From Rhizobium sp. P38BS-XIX (GTDB lineage: Bacteria; Pseudomonadota; Alphaproteobacteria; Rhizobiales; Rhizobiaceae), in NCBI RefSeq assembly GCF_012641435.1, contig NZ_JABAIJ010000001.1:1426001-1490000 (forward strand): a stretch of DNA of 64,000 bases, written 5' to 3'. The notes under the pieces were generated by a model. The model was given only the letters and a program-made list of their open reading frames with translations, was not told the DNA's origin and did not search any database. Shown here piece by piece: positions 34,854-45,400 of this stretch (positions are counted from its first letter, which is position 1; each line of letters opens with the position of its first letter). Both the position numbers and the translations under genes were made by a program.

Positions 34854-35858
34854 TTACCCGCGGATCGCTTGGTCATTCGCATCGAAGCGATGCATCTGGT
34901 TCGTATCCGGCGTTGCATAGACCATCTCATCCGGTTCGTACTTATGCTCGCCGAAGAGGCGCGCAGTCAGGAGCCCGGTGCTCTCGGATTCCAGATAGAT
35001 AATCGTGTCCGCACCAAGATGCTCGACATGGATGACTTTGGCGGCCCAAGTTCCCTGATCACGAGAGAGCGTGATGTGTTCCGGACGAATGCCAACGGTT
35101 TTTGCACCACTTTCACCCAGACGCTCGGCGGGAATGAAGTTCATCTGCGGCGAGCCGATGAAGCCGGCAACGAAGGTGTTGGCCGGGCGGTTATAAAGCT
35201 CCATCGGCGAACCGATCTGCTCGATCGCACCGGCATTGAGCACGACGATCTTGTCGGCAAGCGTCATCGCCTCGACCTGGTCGTGAGTGACATAGATCAT
35301 CGTAGCCTTCAGGCTACGATGCAGCCGGGCAATCTCCAGGCGGGTCTGGACGCGCAGCGCCGCATCGAGATTCGACAGCGGCTCATCGAAAAGGAAAAGC
35401 TCGGGCTCGCGCACGATGGCACGACCGATCGCAACACGCTGGCGCTGGCCGCCGGAAAGCTCTGAAGGGCGACGGCCGAGATAAGGCGCAAGCGACAGCA
35501 TGCCGGACGCCTTCTCGACGCGGCTGTCGATCTCGGCCTTGGGTGTACCGGCCTGCTTGAGACCCAGGCCCATATTATCCTTGACGGTCAGATGCGGATA
35601 AAGCGCGTAGGACTGGAAAACCATCGAGATGCCGCGCTTGGCGGGCGGCGTCACGGTCACATCCTGGCCGTTGATGAGCACGGCGCCGGAAGTCACGTCT
35701 TCGAGGCCTGCGATACTGCGCAGAAGGGTCGACTTGCCGCAGCCGGAAGGACCGACGAAGATGACGAACTCCCCATCCTTCACCTCGAGGTCGATCCCCT
35801 TCAGCACATCATGTGTACCGTAGGCCTTGCGAATGGATTTCAGTTGAAGCGATCCCAC
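34854..35858 (-). CDS. sugar ABC transporter ATP-binding protein (UgpC/MsmK-like)
   Basis: A 334-residue ATPase of the MalK/UgpC group with Walker [11 protein letters not shown]-loop [11 protein letters not shown], signature [10 protein letters not shown], Walker [13 protein letters not shown] and H-loop [11 protein letters not shown]. The C-terminal part contains the TOBE/OB regulatory fold ([14 protein letters not shown] onward). The start is GTG at 35858; its ribosome site AAGGAC overlaps the stop of the dehydrogenase gene, so the genes are coupled. It is the last gene of the sugar import operon. Confidence 0.92.
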   Translation of the reverse strand: MGSLQLKSIRKAYGTHDVLKGIDLEVKDGEFVIFVGPSGCGKSTLLRSIAGLEDVTSGAVLINGQDVTVTPPAKRGISMVFQSYALYPHLTVKDNMGLGLKQAGTPKAEIDSRVEKASGMLSLAPYLGRRPSELSGGQRQRVAIGRAIVREPELFLFDEPLSNLDAALRVQTRLEIARLHRSLKATMIYVTHDQVEAMTLADKIVVLNAGAIEQIGSPMELYNRPANTFVAGFIGSPQMNFIPAERLGESGAKTVGIRPEHITLSRDQGTWAAKVIHVEHLGADTIIYLESESTGLLTARLFGEHKYEPDEMVYATPDTNQMHRFDANDQAIRG

Positions 35859-35870
35859 AGTCTTTTGTCC

Positions 35871-36935
35871 TTATAGATAAACGGGCTTGCCGGTGCGCAC
35901 GCTCTCGTCGGCGGCAAGGCATATGCGCAGCGATTGAACGGCATCGTCCATATGGCGATTGAGGTCGATGTCTTCGCGGATTGCTTTCAGCATGAAGGCC
36001 TGCTCGAAATCGCAGAGCTCCTGATGGCCCGGTTCGCCATCCATATGAAGATCCTGATCCGGCCGGATAAACTGGCCGTTCGGGCCAGTCTCGGCGCTGT
36101 GCAACCGGATAACCGACGTCTTTGTGTGCATGTCGATATCGTCGGACTTGGCATTCTGATCCATGGCGATCGAGACCGAGCCGTTCGGCGACATCACATC
36201 CTTTACGAAGAAAGCCGTCTCCGAGATCATCGGACCCCAGGCGGCTTCGTACCAGCCGACAGAACCGTCTTCGAAAATCACCTGCAGATGGCCGTAATTA
36301 TACATGTCCGGCTTGATCTCCTGCGTCAGCCGCAGACCCATCCCACGTACCTCGACGGGCTTGGCGTCGGTGATCTGGCACATGACGTCGACATAATGCA
36401 CGCCGCAATCGACGATCGGCGACGTGTTCTGCATCAGCGCCTTGTGCGTCTCCCAGGTCGGACCGCTCGATTGCTGATTGAGGTTCATGCGGAACACATA
36501 GGGGCCACCGAGCTTACGCGCTTCGGCAATCAACCGCATCCATGAGGGATGATGGCGCAGGATGTAGCCGATCGTCAGCTTCTTGCCGGCCTTCTTCGCG
36601 GCAGCGACCACACGCTCGGCATCTTCGACTGTCGTCGCCAGCGGCTTCTCGACGAAGACGTGGCAGCCGGCTTCAAAGGCCATGACCGCGAAATCGGCAT
36701 GGCTGTCGGAATAGGTATTGATGGAGCAGAGGTCCGGCTTCAGCTCCTTCAATGCGGTCTGGAAATCCGGATGGACCGTATATCCCTGCAACTCCACAGG
36801 CAGTTCGCGCTTGGAGCGGTTGACGAGGCCGACGATCTCGAAACCCGGATTGTGATGATAGGCCAGCGCATGGCTGCGACCCATATTGCCAAGGCCGGCA
36901 ACGAGAACGCGGATCGGCTTTTCAGATGGGCTCAC
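35871..36935 (-). CDS. Gfo/Idh/MocA-family oxidoreductase
   Basis: A 354-residue NAD(P)-dependent sugar dehydrogenase of the GFO_IDH_MocA family. The Rossmann motif VLVAGLGNMGRSHA is at the N-terminus; the catalytic EKPLATTVEDAE (EKP motif) and CGVHYVDVMCQI follow. GTG at 36935 is the start: it overlaps the upstream permease stop by 4 bases (GTGA). The frame is open 65 codons further upstream, but that part lies inside the permease gene. It would oxidise the imported sugar or a derivative; members act on inositols, glucose, N-acetyl sugars and others, so the substrate is unknown. Confidence 0.88.
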   Translation of the reverse strand: MSPSEKPIRVLVAGLGNMGRSHALAYHHNPGFEIVGLVNRSKRELPVELQGYTVHPDFQTALKELKPDLCSINTYSDSHADFAVMAFEAGCHVFVEKPLATTVEDAERVVAAAKKAGKKLTIGYILRHHPSWMRLIAEARKLGGPYVFRMNLNQQSSGPTWETHKALMQNTSPIVDCGVHYVDVMCQITDAKPVEVRGMGLRLTQEIKPDMYNYGHLQVIFEDGSVGWYEAAWGPMISETAFFVKDVMSPNGSVSIAMDQNAKSDDIDMHTKTSVIRLHSAETGPNGQFIRPDQDLHMDGEPGHQELCDFEQAFMLKAIREDIDLNRHMDDAVQSLRICLAADESVRTGKPVYL

Positions 36936-37771
36936 TTGACTGCTCCGGATGTAATGCCGCGAATGAGTTGACGCGAGAAGATGACATAAAGGATGAGGAT
37001 CGGCAGGATGGCGAGCGTCAGGGCTGCCAGCACCGCATTCCAGTTGGTAACGAACTGGCCGATGAAGATCTGCGATCCGAGCGTCACCGTCTTGGTTGCT
37101 TCGCTCGGCGCGAGGATCAGCGGGAACCACAGATCGTTCCAGATCGGGATCATGGTGAAGACGGCGACCGTCGCCATCGCCGGACGGACCAGCGGCAAGA
37201 CCAGACGAAAGAAAATCGCATACTCGCTGAGACCATCGATACGACCGGCATTCTTCAGGTCGTCGGAAACCGTGCGCATGAACTCGGACAGGATGAAAAT
37301 CGCTAGCGGCAGCCCCTGCGCGGTGTAAACGAGGATCAGCGCCGTCAGCGTATTCACAAGACCGGCGGCGACCATGCCCTGCAGGATCGCAACCGTACCG
37401 AGGCGGATCGGGATCATGATACCGATGGCGAGATAGAGACCCATGACCGTGTTGCCACGGAACCGATACTCCGACAGCGCAAATGCGGCCATCGCCCCGA
37501 AAAGCAGCGTCAGGATGATCGCAACGATCGTCACGACAAAGCTGTTCTGGAAATAGGTCAGAAAATCACCCTGTTTCAGAACGGTGTCATAGCCGATCAT
37601 GCTGAAGGAGGATGGCGTCGGGACGCTCAAGGGTGCGCGGAAAATCGAGGCACGATCCTTGAACGAATTGATGACGGTGAGGAACACCGGGAAGATGGCG
37701 ATAAGCGTGTAGGCGATCAGCGCCAGGTGCACGAGGCCGGTGCGGATAGGTGAAGTGCGTGCCTTGGACAT
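36932..37771 (-). CDS. carbohydrate ABC transporter permease (MalG-like)
   Basis: A 279-residue permease with six membrane helices and the EAA loop DDLKNAGRIDGLSEYAIFFR, typical of MalG/UgpE-type proteins. It opens with LVHLALIAYTLIAIFPVFLTVINSFK. GAGGAG precedes the ATG at 37771. It overlaps the dehydrogenase gene and lies 13 bases after the MalF-like gene, clearly in one operon. Confidence 0.93.
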   Translation of the reverse strand: MSKARTSPIRTGLVHLALIAYTLIAIFPVFLTVINSFKDRASIFRAPLSVPTPSSFSMIGYDTVLKQGDFLTYFQNSFVVTIVAIILTLLFGAMAAFALSEYRFRGNTVMGLYLAIGIMIPIRLGTVAILQGMVAAGLVNTLTALILVYTAQGLPLAIFILSEFMRTVSDDLKNAGRIDGLSEYAIFFRLVLPLVRPAMATVAVFTMIPIWNDLWFPLILAPSEATKTVTLGSQIFIGQFVTNWNAVLAALTLAILPILILYVIFSRQLIRGITSGAVK

Positions 37772-37784
37772 GGGTCGCCGCTCC

Positions 37785-38738
37785 TCAGAACTGGTAGCGG
37801 CGGATGCGCCGCTGGACGATGAAAAGATAGAACGAAACGCCGGCCAGGATGATGAGGAACATCACCGTCGCGATCGTCGCACCCATGGAACGGTCACCCA
37901 GCTGCAGCTGGAAACCAAAGAAGACGCGGTAGAGCAGCGTGCCGAGAATATCGGTCGAGCCATCTGGCCCCGCCAAAGCCCCCTGCACGGTGTAGACCAG
38001 GTCGAACGCGTTGAAATTGCCGACGAAGGTCAAGATGGAGATAATGCCGATTGCCGGTAATATCAGAGGCAGCTTGATCTTCCAGAACTGACTCCAACCG
38101 GTAACGCCATCGCATTCGGCGGCTTCGATGACCTCTTCCGGAATATTGAGCAAGGCGGCATAGATCACCATCATCGGGATGCCGATATATTGCCAGACAG
38201 AAATCAGCGCGACGGCGATCAGTGCGGTGCTTGGCTTGCCGAGCCAGGGAGCGAAGAATGACTTCAGGCCAATGACACTCAACAATTCGGGCGCGACACC
38301 CCAAAGCGGAGACAGGATCAACTTCCAGATAAAGCCGACGACGACGAAAGAGAGAAGCGTCGGCAAAAAGATTGCTGTGCGATAGAAGGCGACGAAGCGC
38401 AGCTTCGGCAAAGACAGGAGCGCGGCAAGCGCAACGCCGATCGGATTCTGCACACACATATGAATGACGAAGAAGATCAGGTTGTTGCGCAGCGCATTCC
38501 AGAAATCATGTGCCCAACGCTCGTCACCGAACAGGACTTTGAAATTGTTGAGCCCGACGAAGACAGGCTGGTTGTCGACCACATTGTAGAGCGAAAGCCG
38601 CAAGGTCTCGATCAGCGGCAGAATCATCACCGCCGTGTAGACGACGAAAGCCGGAAAAAGGAAAACGAGGATGTGCCAGCGCTTGGAGCGCCTGATCGGC
38701 GTGACCTCAAGCGTATCTGATGTCGCGGCGTCGCTCAT
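37785..38738 (-). CDS. carbohydrate ABC transporter permease (MalF-like)
   Basis: A 317-residue permease with about six helices; FLFPAFVVYTAVMILPLIETL is the first, and the EAA loop EEVIEAAECDGVTGWSQFW lies at about residue 220. It is the MalF/UgpA partner of the MalG-like protein. It is separated from the binding-protein gene by a terminator-like hairpin (38890-38923), consistent with lower expression than the binding protein. Confidence 0.93.
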   Translation of the reverse strand: MSDAATSDTLEVTPIRRSKRWHILVFLFPAFVVYTAVMILPLIETLRLSLYNVVDNQPVFVGLNNFKVLFGDERWAHDFWNALRNNLIFFVIHMCVQNPIGVALAALLSLPKLRFVAFYRTAIFLPTLLSFVVVGFIWKLILSPLWGVAPELLSVIGLKSFFAPWLGKPSTALIAVALISVWQYIGIPMMVIYAALLNIPEEVIEAAECDGVTGWSQFWKIKLPLILPAIGIISILTFVGNFNAFDLVYTVQGALAGPDGSTDILGTLLYRVFFGFQLQLGDRSMGATIATVMFLIILAGVSFYLFIVQRRIRRYQF

Positions 38739-38889
38739 GGCTTTCTGCCTGTTCTTCTTGGCTGCTGGTGTACGGCAGCTCAGAGGTTCAAATCCACCCG
38801 CAATGACGGCTTTGCCGCCGATCTAAAACGGCTACGGGTGTGTCGACTGCTAAGGCGAGACGATCGCCCATTCAATAATCAAAACAATG

Positions 38890-38923
38890 AAAAAGGGCGA
38901 GGAGCCTCAAAGACCCCTCGCCC
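38890..38923 (-). terminator. intercistronic terminator/attenuator after the sugar-binding protein gene
   Basis: GGGCGAGG (38895-38902) pairs with CCTCGCCC (38916-38923); read on the minus strand it ends in CCCTTTTTCATTG. It lies 15 bases after the binding-protein stop and should lower expression of the permeases relative to it. Confidence 0.8.
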
Positions 38924-38937
38924 ACGAAATGCACTGC

Positions 38938-40197
38938 TTACTTGCCTGGCTTGTACCAGCTGTCGAGACCCTTCTGTAGCTTCTCGCCAGCCTGTTCCGG
39001 CGTATCCGTGCCGTTGATCACGTTGGCGGATTCAGTCCAGGTCTCGTTCTCCAGGTTCGGCGTTCCGCGCGACAGGATCTGATAGGTCGAGCGAACGGTC
39101 GACTTGTGATCCTTGCGCCAGGAGACGAATTCCTGAGCGAGCGGATCGCTCATCTTCACCGGATGCGAGTTCAGGCTGAAGAAGCCCGGCAGCGAATTGG
39201 CGTAGATGGTGGCGAATTCGTCGGAAGCGACCCAGTCGAGGAACTTCTTGGCTTCTTCCGGATGCTTGCTCTTGGCGTTCAGGCCGACACCGATATCCGG
39301 ATGGTCGGAGATGTAGGCGGTGTCGCCAGCCTTTGCGACCGGCGGCGGGAATGCGCCCATCTTGAACTGCGCCTGGGTGTTGAAGAGAGCAATTTCCCAG
39401 GAGCCGGCCGGATAGATCGCAGCCTTGCCGAGCGTGAAGAGGTTCTGGCTGTCGGAATAGCTCTGAGCTTCGAAGCCGTCACCGAGGTAGGGCTTCCACT
39501 TGGCCAGTTCCTTGTAGGGATCAACCCATGCGGCGTCCGTCAGCTTTTCCTTGCCGGCGATCAGAGCCTTGCGGCCTTCTTCGCCCTTCCAGTAATTCGG
39601 GCCGATATTCTGGTAGCCCATGGTTGCGGCTTCCCACAGATCCTTGGTACCCATGGCCATCGGGATGTAGGTGCCGTCGGCCTTGATCTTGTCGAGCGCG
39701 GCGAAGAACTCATCGCGCGTCGCCGGGACCTTGATGCCGAGCTTGTCGAAGGCGTCCTTGTTGTAGATGAAGCCGTGGATGACCGAAGCCATCGGCACGC
39801 AGAAGGTCGACTTGCCGTCATCGGTAGACCATGCGGCCTTGGCAACTGCGGAGAAATTCTCCATGCCCTTGAGCTTCGTCAGGTCGGAAAGGAGCTTCTT
39901 GTTGAAGAGGTCGAGCGAAGCGTCGAACGGACGGCAGGTGATGATGTCGCCTGCGGAACCGGCATCAAGCTTGGCATTCAGCGATGCGTTGTATTCAGTC
40001 GGAGCGGTCGGCGAGAAGACGATCTTGATGCCGGGATTCTTGGCTTCGAAGGCCGGAATGATCTTTTCCTGCCAGATCTGCAGGTCGTCGTTGCGCCAGC
40101 TTTCAACCGTCAGCGTCACATCGGCCGCATGCGCCAGGCTGACAGAGGTCAGCAGGCTCGACGCAAGAAGCAAGCCCTTCAGAACATTGGTTTTCAT
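38938..40197 (-). CDS. extracellular sugar-binding protein of ABC transporter (family 1)
   Basis: A 419-residue periplasmic binding protein with a signal peptide (MKTNVLKGLLLASSLLTSVS, cut after AHA-A). The mature part reads DVTLTVESWRNDDLQIWQEK and has the family-1 features: FSPTAPTEYNASLNAKLDAG, VIHGFIYNKDAFDKLGI, and several ligand-stacking tryptophans. The ligand is not certain; the divergent kinase suggests N-acetylglucosamine, a chito-oligosaccharide or another amino sugar. First gene of the import operon, with the regulatory region at 40198-40718 upstream. Confidence 0.9.
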   Translation of the reverse strand: MKTNVLKGLLLASSLLTSVSLAHAADVTLTVESWRNDDLQIWQEKIIPAFEAKNPGIKIVFSPTAPTEYNASLNAKLDAGSAGDIITCRPFDASLDLFNKKLLSDLTKLKGMENFSAVAKAAWSTDDGKSTFCVPMASVIHGFIYNKDAFDKLGIKVPATRDEFFAALDKIKADGTYIPMAMGTKDLWEAATMGYQNIGPNYWKGEEGRKALIAGKEKLTDAAWVDPYKELAKWKPYLGDGFEAQSYSDSQNLFTLGKAAIYPAGSWEIALFNTQAQFKMGAFPPPVAKAGDTAYISDHPDIGVGLNAKSKHPEEAKKFLDWVASDEFATIYANSLPGFFSLNSHPVKMSDPLAQEFVSWRKDHKSTVRSTYQILSRGTPNLENETWTESANVINGTDTPEQAGEKLQKGLDSWYKPGK

Positions 40198-40718
40198 TTC
40201 CCTCTCCTGTTTTCCGCGCCTGTAGCAAGGCGCTGTTCTCGATCTGAAAATCCGCGGGCCTGTCCGAGGAAACGGTCAGCGCCCTGTCGGGACCGCCAAA
40301 TTTGCCGATCCCCCATGCAAAAGACGTCACAGGCAAGCGCCTGATCGGCCGGATAAATCGCCCCCACCGTCAAGGACAGAGGCGCAGCAAGAACCACACG
40401 GGAATTTCATGACGAATGCCGAAACAGGATCCTCCTGATCCCTTCGGCTTGGACAACGACGAGATGCCGCCGGCTGTTGTTATTCTGCCGGCCTTGCCGA
40501 CGTCCTCTTCTCACTGTTCCCTTGAGACGAATTAAGGCCAAAAAAATACCAATTGTCCAGCCGATTTTAACACCACAAGCTAAAAACTCGATGCAAAAAA
40601 AATTTCTCTATTTATTTCAATGGGATAATAAAGGGAAAAATTGGCCGGATTGCCTATTGGTAAATGGTATTTTTTTGGTATTGTATTGAAAAGTGAGGAA
40701 CAGGCGGCGTCCGGAGGC
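40198..40718. promoter_or_regulatory. 521-bp divergent control region between sugar importer and kinase/GntR operon
   Basis: No convincing gene is present. The kinase-proximal end is AT-rich and contains repeated half-sites: TTGGTAAAT (40657), ATGGTATT (40664), TTGGTATTG (40675-40683), and on the other strand CAATTGGTAT (the reverse of 40546-40555). HutC-type GntR regulators bind words of this kind, and one is encoded at 41603. The importer-proximal half (40198-40500) is GC-richer and shows nothing recognisable except a GA-rich ribosome site (GAGGGAA) before the binding-protein gene. Confidence 0.5.
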
Positions 40719-41606
40719 ATGATGGGGCAGTTTGCAATAGGCATCGACGGCGGCGGAACGAGCTGCCGCGCGGCTGTGATAAACCAGGCGGGACAGGTTC
40801 TCGGCACAGGAAAAGCCGGCGCATCCAACATTCTATCTGACCTCGAAAACTCGCTGATCAACATCGTTGCGTCCGCGCGGCAGGCACTGGCAGATGCAGG
40901 CCTCGCCCCTGAACTTACGGAGAAGCTGCCTGCCGTGATCGGCACGGCCGGCGCCAATGTCGGTAACTATGGGAAACGCGTCGAGGGCGCACTCCCGTTC
41001 GCCAGTTCTCGCGTGGTGACAGACGCAACCATCGCTCTTCAAGGTGCGCTGGGGGATGCGGATGGTGTGATCGGGGCTTTCGGCACGGGCTCGGTTTATA
41101 ACGCCCGTCGTGACGGCAAGATTTGGGGAATTGGTGGCTGGGGGTTCGTTGTCGGTGATCAGTCGAGCGGCGCGCGTCTCGGTCGCGACCTGCTTGAACA
41201 TACCCTTCTCGCATATGATCGAGTGACAGAAAAATCGCCGCTGACGGACGCGATCATGGCCGAATATGGTGGCGATCCCGAACGCATCGTCGAATTTGCA
41301 CATGCGTCCAAACCGAAAGACTTCGCCCGTTACGCGCCCGTCATCTTTGAACATGCCCAAATGGAAGATGCAATCGCCGTCGATATCGTAAAGTCAGCCG
41401 CAAAAGCGATAGCGGAAAGCCTGGATGCGCTGCTTTGGGCCGAATGCCCTTCGATCTGCCTGTTGGGAGGACTGGCCAATGCCTATCGCCCCTGGCTCAA
41501 TGAACGCCATAAAGCGCTGCTCGCCGAACCCAAGGGAGATGTGCTACGCGGAGCAGTGGAGCTTGCGGCAAAATTGTTCCGCGAGGGAGAGGGAAATCGG
41601 GGATGA
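40719..41606 (+). CDS. N-acetylglucosamine-kinase-like protein (BadF/BadG family)
   Basis: A 295-residue sugar kinase of the ASKHA fold (BadF/BadG/BcrA/BcrD family): phosphate-1 loop FAIGIDGGGTSCRAAV at the N-terminus, GFVVGDQSSGARLGRDLL (the GDEGS-like motif of GlcNAc kinases), and adenosine motif CLLGGLANAY. This family includes eukaryote-type GlcNAc kinase and glucosamine kinase. Two adjacent ATGs (40719, 40722) follow GGAGG at 40713-40717; the second has better spacing. The end overlaps the GntR gene by 4 bases (ATGA). It likely phosphorylates the sugar brought in by the divergent importer. Confidence 0.85.
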   Translation: MMGQFAIGIDGGGTSCRAAVINQAGQVLGTGKAGASNILSDLENSLINIVASARQALADAGLAPELTEKLPAVIGTAGANVGNYGKRVEGALPFASSRVVTDATIALQGALGDADGVIGAFGTGSVYNARRDGKIWGIGGWGFVVGDQSSGARLGRDLLEHTLLAYDRVTEKSPLTDAIMAEYGGDPERIVEFAHASKPKDFARYAPVIFEHAQMEDAIAVDIVKSAAKAIAESLDALLWAECPSICLLGGLANAYRPWLNERHKALLAEPKGDVLRGAVELAAKLFREGEGNRG

Positions 41607-42367
41607 TCGAGGATCTGAGTACCATCTTCTCACCGGAACGCCTGTCAGGCGGCGGCACTGGACCGCTCTACGTAAAGCTGCGGCGCACGCTTGAGGAAGC
41701 GGTGAAGATTGGCAGGCTGAAGCATGGGGATGCGCTTCCGCCAGAACGCGATATCGCGGAATTTGCGGCAGTCAGCCGTGTTACCGTGCGCAAGGCGATC
41801 GACGACTTGGTCGCCGAAGGAATACTTGTCCGCCGTCATGGATCGGGGACGTTCGTCGCCAAGCCCGTCTCAAAAGTGGAGCAACGCCTATCGCAGCTGA
41901 CGTCCTTTACCGAAGACATGGCGCGGCGCGGTATGACCGCGCGCTCGGAATGGCTGCACAAGGGCATTCACACGCCCTCACCCGACGAGATGATGATTCT
42001 CGGTCTTGCTGCCGATACCAGGGTGTCGAGGCTCAGTCGCCTGCGAATCGCAGACGATCAGCCGCTCGCGATAGAGCATGCCAGCGTCTCAGGGGAGTTT
42101 TTGCCAGATCCTTCGATCGTGACGACGTCGCTTTATGCAGAGCTGGAGAAGCGGGAGGTCCGCCCCGTGCGCGCCGTTCAGCGTATCTCGGCAACGAACA
42201 TGAAGGAATCGGATGCGGAACTGCTCGGCGTATCGGTCGGAGCTGCCGGTCTTTCGATCGAACGCATTTCCTACCTTGGCTCGGGTCGGGCGGTGGAGTT
42301 CACCAGATCGCTTTATCGGGGAGACGCCTACGATTTCGTCGCGGAGCTGACAATCGGCGCCAATTGA
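41603..42367 (+). CDS. GntR-family (HutC/NagR-like) regulator with UTRA domain
   Basis: A 254-residue regulator: winged helix at about 20-95 (GDALPPERDIAEFAAVSRVT, then VLVRRHGSGTFVA) and a UTRA domain from about 110 to 245 that binds the inducer, in NagR-type proteins GlcNAc-6-P or GlcN-6-P. It is translationally coupled to the kinase gene. The TTGGTA-type words in the divergent promoter region are candidate operators, giving local control of kinase and importer. Ligand inferred. Confidence 0.88.
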   Translation: MIEDLSTIFSPERLSGGGTGPLYVKLRRTLEEAVKIGRLKHGDALPPERDIAEFAAVSRVTVRKAIDDLVAEGILVRRHGSGTFVAKPVSKVEQRLSQLTSFTEDMARRGMTARSEWLHKGIHTPSPDEMMILGLAADTRVSRLSRLRIADDQPLAIEHASVSGEFLPDPSIVTTSLYAELEKREVRPVRAVQRISATNMKESDAELLGVSVGAAGLSIERISYLGSGRAVEFTRSLYRGDAYDFVAELTIGAN

Positions 42368-42402
42368 TGGGTTCAAAATTTACGATGAAAATCAGATAAA
42401 TA

Positions 42403-42467
42403 CCGCCGCAAGATGATTCAAGTCGCGGCGGCCGGCATATATAAGTGAGCCTGTGAGAAAAAGGCTC
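42403..42467. terminator. possible convergent terminators between gntR and metH
   Basis: Two hairpins: CCGCCGC (42403-42409) with GCGGCGG (42425-42431), and GAGCC (42447-42451) with GGCTC (42463-42467), the latter having an A-run in its loop. T-runs are poor, so efficiency is doubtful, but they lie between two converging genes. Confidence 0.35.
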
Positions 42468-42490
42468 CAAGCCATTGTGACGACTCGCGA

Positions 42491-45400
42491 TCAGGCCGCG
42501 TCGTCGATTGGCGCCTCGCTCTTTGCGGGCACGTAATTTAGCACTGGCCCAAGCCAACGCTCAACCTCTTCAACGGGCATGTTCTTACGGACGGCGTAGT
42601 CCTCGACCTGATCGCGCTCGACCTTGGCCACCCCGAAATAGTAGGAAGCCGGGTGCGCAATGTAGATACCCGAAACCGAAGATCCGGGCCACATCGCGTA
42701 GCTTTCCGTCAACGTGACACCTGCGGCAGCCTCTGCATCAAGCAACCGGAAAAGCGTTTTCTTTTCCGTATGATCGGGCTGCGCCGGATAGCCGGGCGCC
42801 GGGCGAATACCAGCATAGGCTTCCGAGACCAACTCCTCGCTGGAGAAGCTTTCGTCTTCCGCATACCCCCAGAATTCACGACGCACGCGCTCGTGCATCC
42901 GCTCGGCGAATGCTTCGGCAAAGCGATCCGCAAGCGCCTTCACCAGAATCGACGAGTAATCGTCATTGGCACGTTCAAACCGCTCGGCAATGGCAACTTC
43001 TTCGATGCCAGCCGTCACGACAAATCCGCCAACATAGTCGGCCACACTGCTCGAAACCGGAGCTACGAAATCCGATAGGGCAACATTCGGTCGACCGTCA
43101 CGCTTCGAGAGCTGCTGGCGCAGCGTGTAGAACGTCGCAAGCTCCGCAGAACGGGTTTCATCCGTAAACAGCTTGATATCGTCGCCGACGGCGCCAGCAG
43201 GCCAAAACCCGATCACGGCTCTGGGCCGGAACCAGTTCTCCGCGATGATCTTCTCGAGCATTGCCTGCGCGTCGCCATAGAGCTGCCGAGCAGCCTCGCC
43301 TTGCTTCTCATCCTCAAGAATCGCCGGGAAGCGCCCCTTCAGCTCCCAAGTCTGGAAGAAAGGCGTCCAGTCGATGTACTTCGCGAGCTCCGCGAGATCG
43401 TAATTTTCGAAAATCTTCGTTCCAAAGAACTTGGGCTTGACGGGCTTATAGCTCGCCCAATCGACCTTCTCGGCATTCTCGCGGGCCCTCGCAATCGGCA
43501 GACGCACCTTCTCCGCCTCACTGCGAGCGTGAGCGGCCGCAACCTTGGCATATTCGGCTTTGATGGTGTCGACGTAGCCTTTCTTTGCCTCGGGAGAAAG
43601 CAGCGCCGACACGACACCAACGGCACGGCTGGCATCGGTCACGTATACCGTCTGACCCTTCTCATAGCGCGGATGGATCTTCACGGCCGTATGCACACGG
43701 CTTGTGGTCGCGCCGCCGATCAGAAGTGGAATATCGAAGCCCTGCCGCTCCATTTCGGAGGCGACATGCACCATTTCATCCAGTGAGGGTGTGATGAGAC
43801 CGGACAGGCCGATAATATCCACCTTTTCTGATATCGCCGTCTCCAGGATTTTCGTCGCCGGCACCATCACGCCGAGATCGATGATCTCATAATTGTTGCA
43901 GGCAAGCACGACGCCGACGATGTTCTTTCCGATATCGTGCACGTCGCCCTTGACGGTCGCCATCAGCACCTTGCCGGCAGCCTGACGTTCGCCGCTTCCG
44001 CCATTGGCAAGCTTTTCAGCCTCCATGTAAGGCAGAAGAACAGCAACGGCCTGCTTCATTACGCGGGCGGACTTTACCACCTGCGGCAAGAACATCTTGC
44101 CGGCACCGAACAGATCACCAACGACGTTCATGCCAGCCATCAACGGCCCTTCGATAACATGCAAGGGACGCTCTACCGTCAGACGTGCTTCTTCGGTATC
44201 AGCCTCGATATAGTCGGTGATGCCGTTGACCAGCGCGTGCTCCAACCGCTTGGCGACCGGCCATTCACGCCAGGAAAGATCCTGTGTCTTGACTTCCTTG
44301 CTGCCAGACCCGCGAAAGCGCTCGGCGATATCAAGCAGCCGCTCGGTGCCATCCGGCCGGCGGTTGAGCACCACGTCCTCGCACGCCTCGCGCAGTTCGG
44401 GGTCGATATTGTCATAGACCGCAAGCTGACCCGCATTGACGATGCCCATGTCCATGCCAGCCTGAATGGCATGATAGAGAAACACGGCGTGCATTGCTTC
44501 ACGAACGGGTTCATTGCCACGGAAGGAAAAGGACAGGTTCGACACACCGCCAGAGATATGCACCAGCGGCATGGTCCGACGGATCGTCCGCGTCGCTTCA
44601 ATGAAGTCGACACCATAGTTGTTGTGTTCTTCAATACCCGTCGCAACGGCGAAGATATTCGGATCGAAGATGATGTCTTCCGGCTGCAGGCCGGCCGTTT
44701 CCGTCAATAACTTATACGCGCGCGTGCAAATCTCGACTTTGCGCTCATAGCTATCGGCCTGTCCCTGTTCATCGAATGCCATGACGACAACGGCAGCGCC
44801 GTACATGCGCATCAGGCGAGCCTGTTTCAGGAAGTTCTCTTCACCCTCCTTCAACGAGATCGAGTTGACGATCGGCTTACCCTGCACGCACTTCAAGCCG
44901 GCTTCAATGATCGAGAATTTCGAACTGTCGATCATGACAGGAACACGCGCGATATCCGGTTCGGCGGCGATCAGGTTCAGGAACTCCACCATCGCCTTTT
45001 CGGAATCGATCAGGCCTTCGTCCATATTGATGTCGATGACCTGCGCACCGTTTTCGACCTGATCGCGAGCAACGGCAAGCGCCGCGGTATAGTCGGCATT
45101 CGTAATCAGCTTGCGGAATTTGGCCGACCCGGTGACGTTCGTACGCTCACCGACATTGACGAAGGGAATGTCTTTGGTCAGCTCGAACGGCTCGAGACCC
45201 GACAAGGACATAAAGGGTCGATGCTCGGCCAGCTGGCGCGGCGGATATTTGGAAACAGCCTGGGCGATTGCCGCAATGTGTTCCGGCGTAGAGCCGCAGC
45301 AGCCGCCGACGATATTGACGAGGCCTTCGCGAGCAAACTCCTCGACCTGCGCCGCCATCATATCAGGCGTCTCGTCATACTGACCGAATTCGTTCGGCAA

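Noticed and set aside
40194..40397. 67-codon minus-strand frame ending in an ATGA overlap with the sugar-binding-protein gene
   Set aside because: Any frame at that offset ends at ATGA because the next gene starts ATGAAA. It has a GTG start, no ribosome site and no recognisable features.
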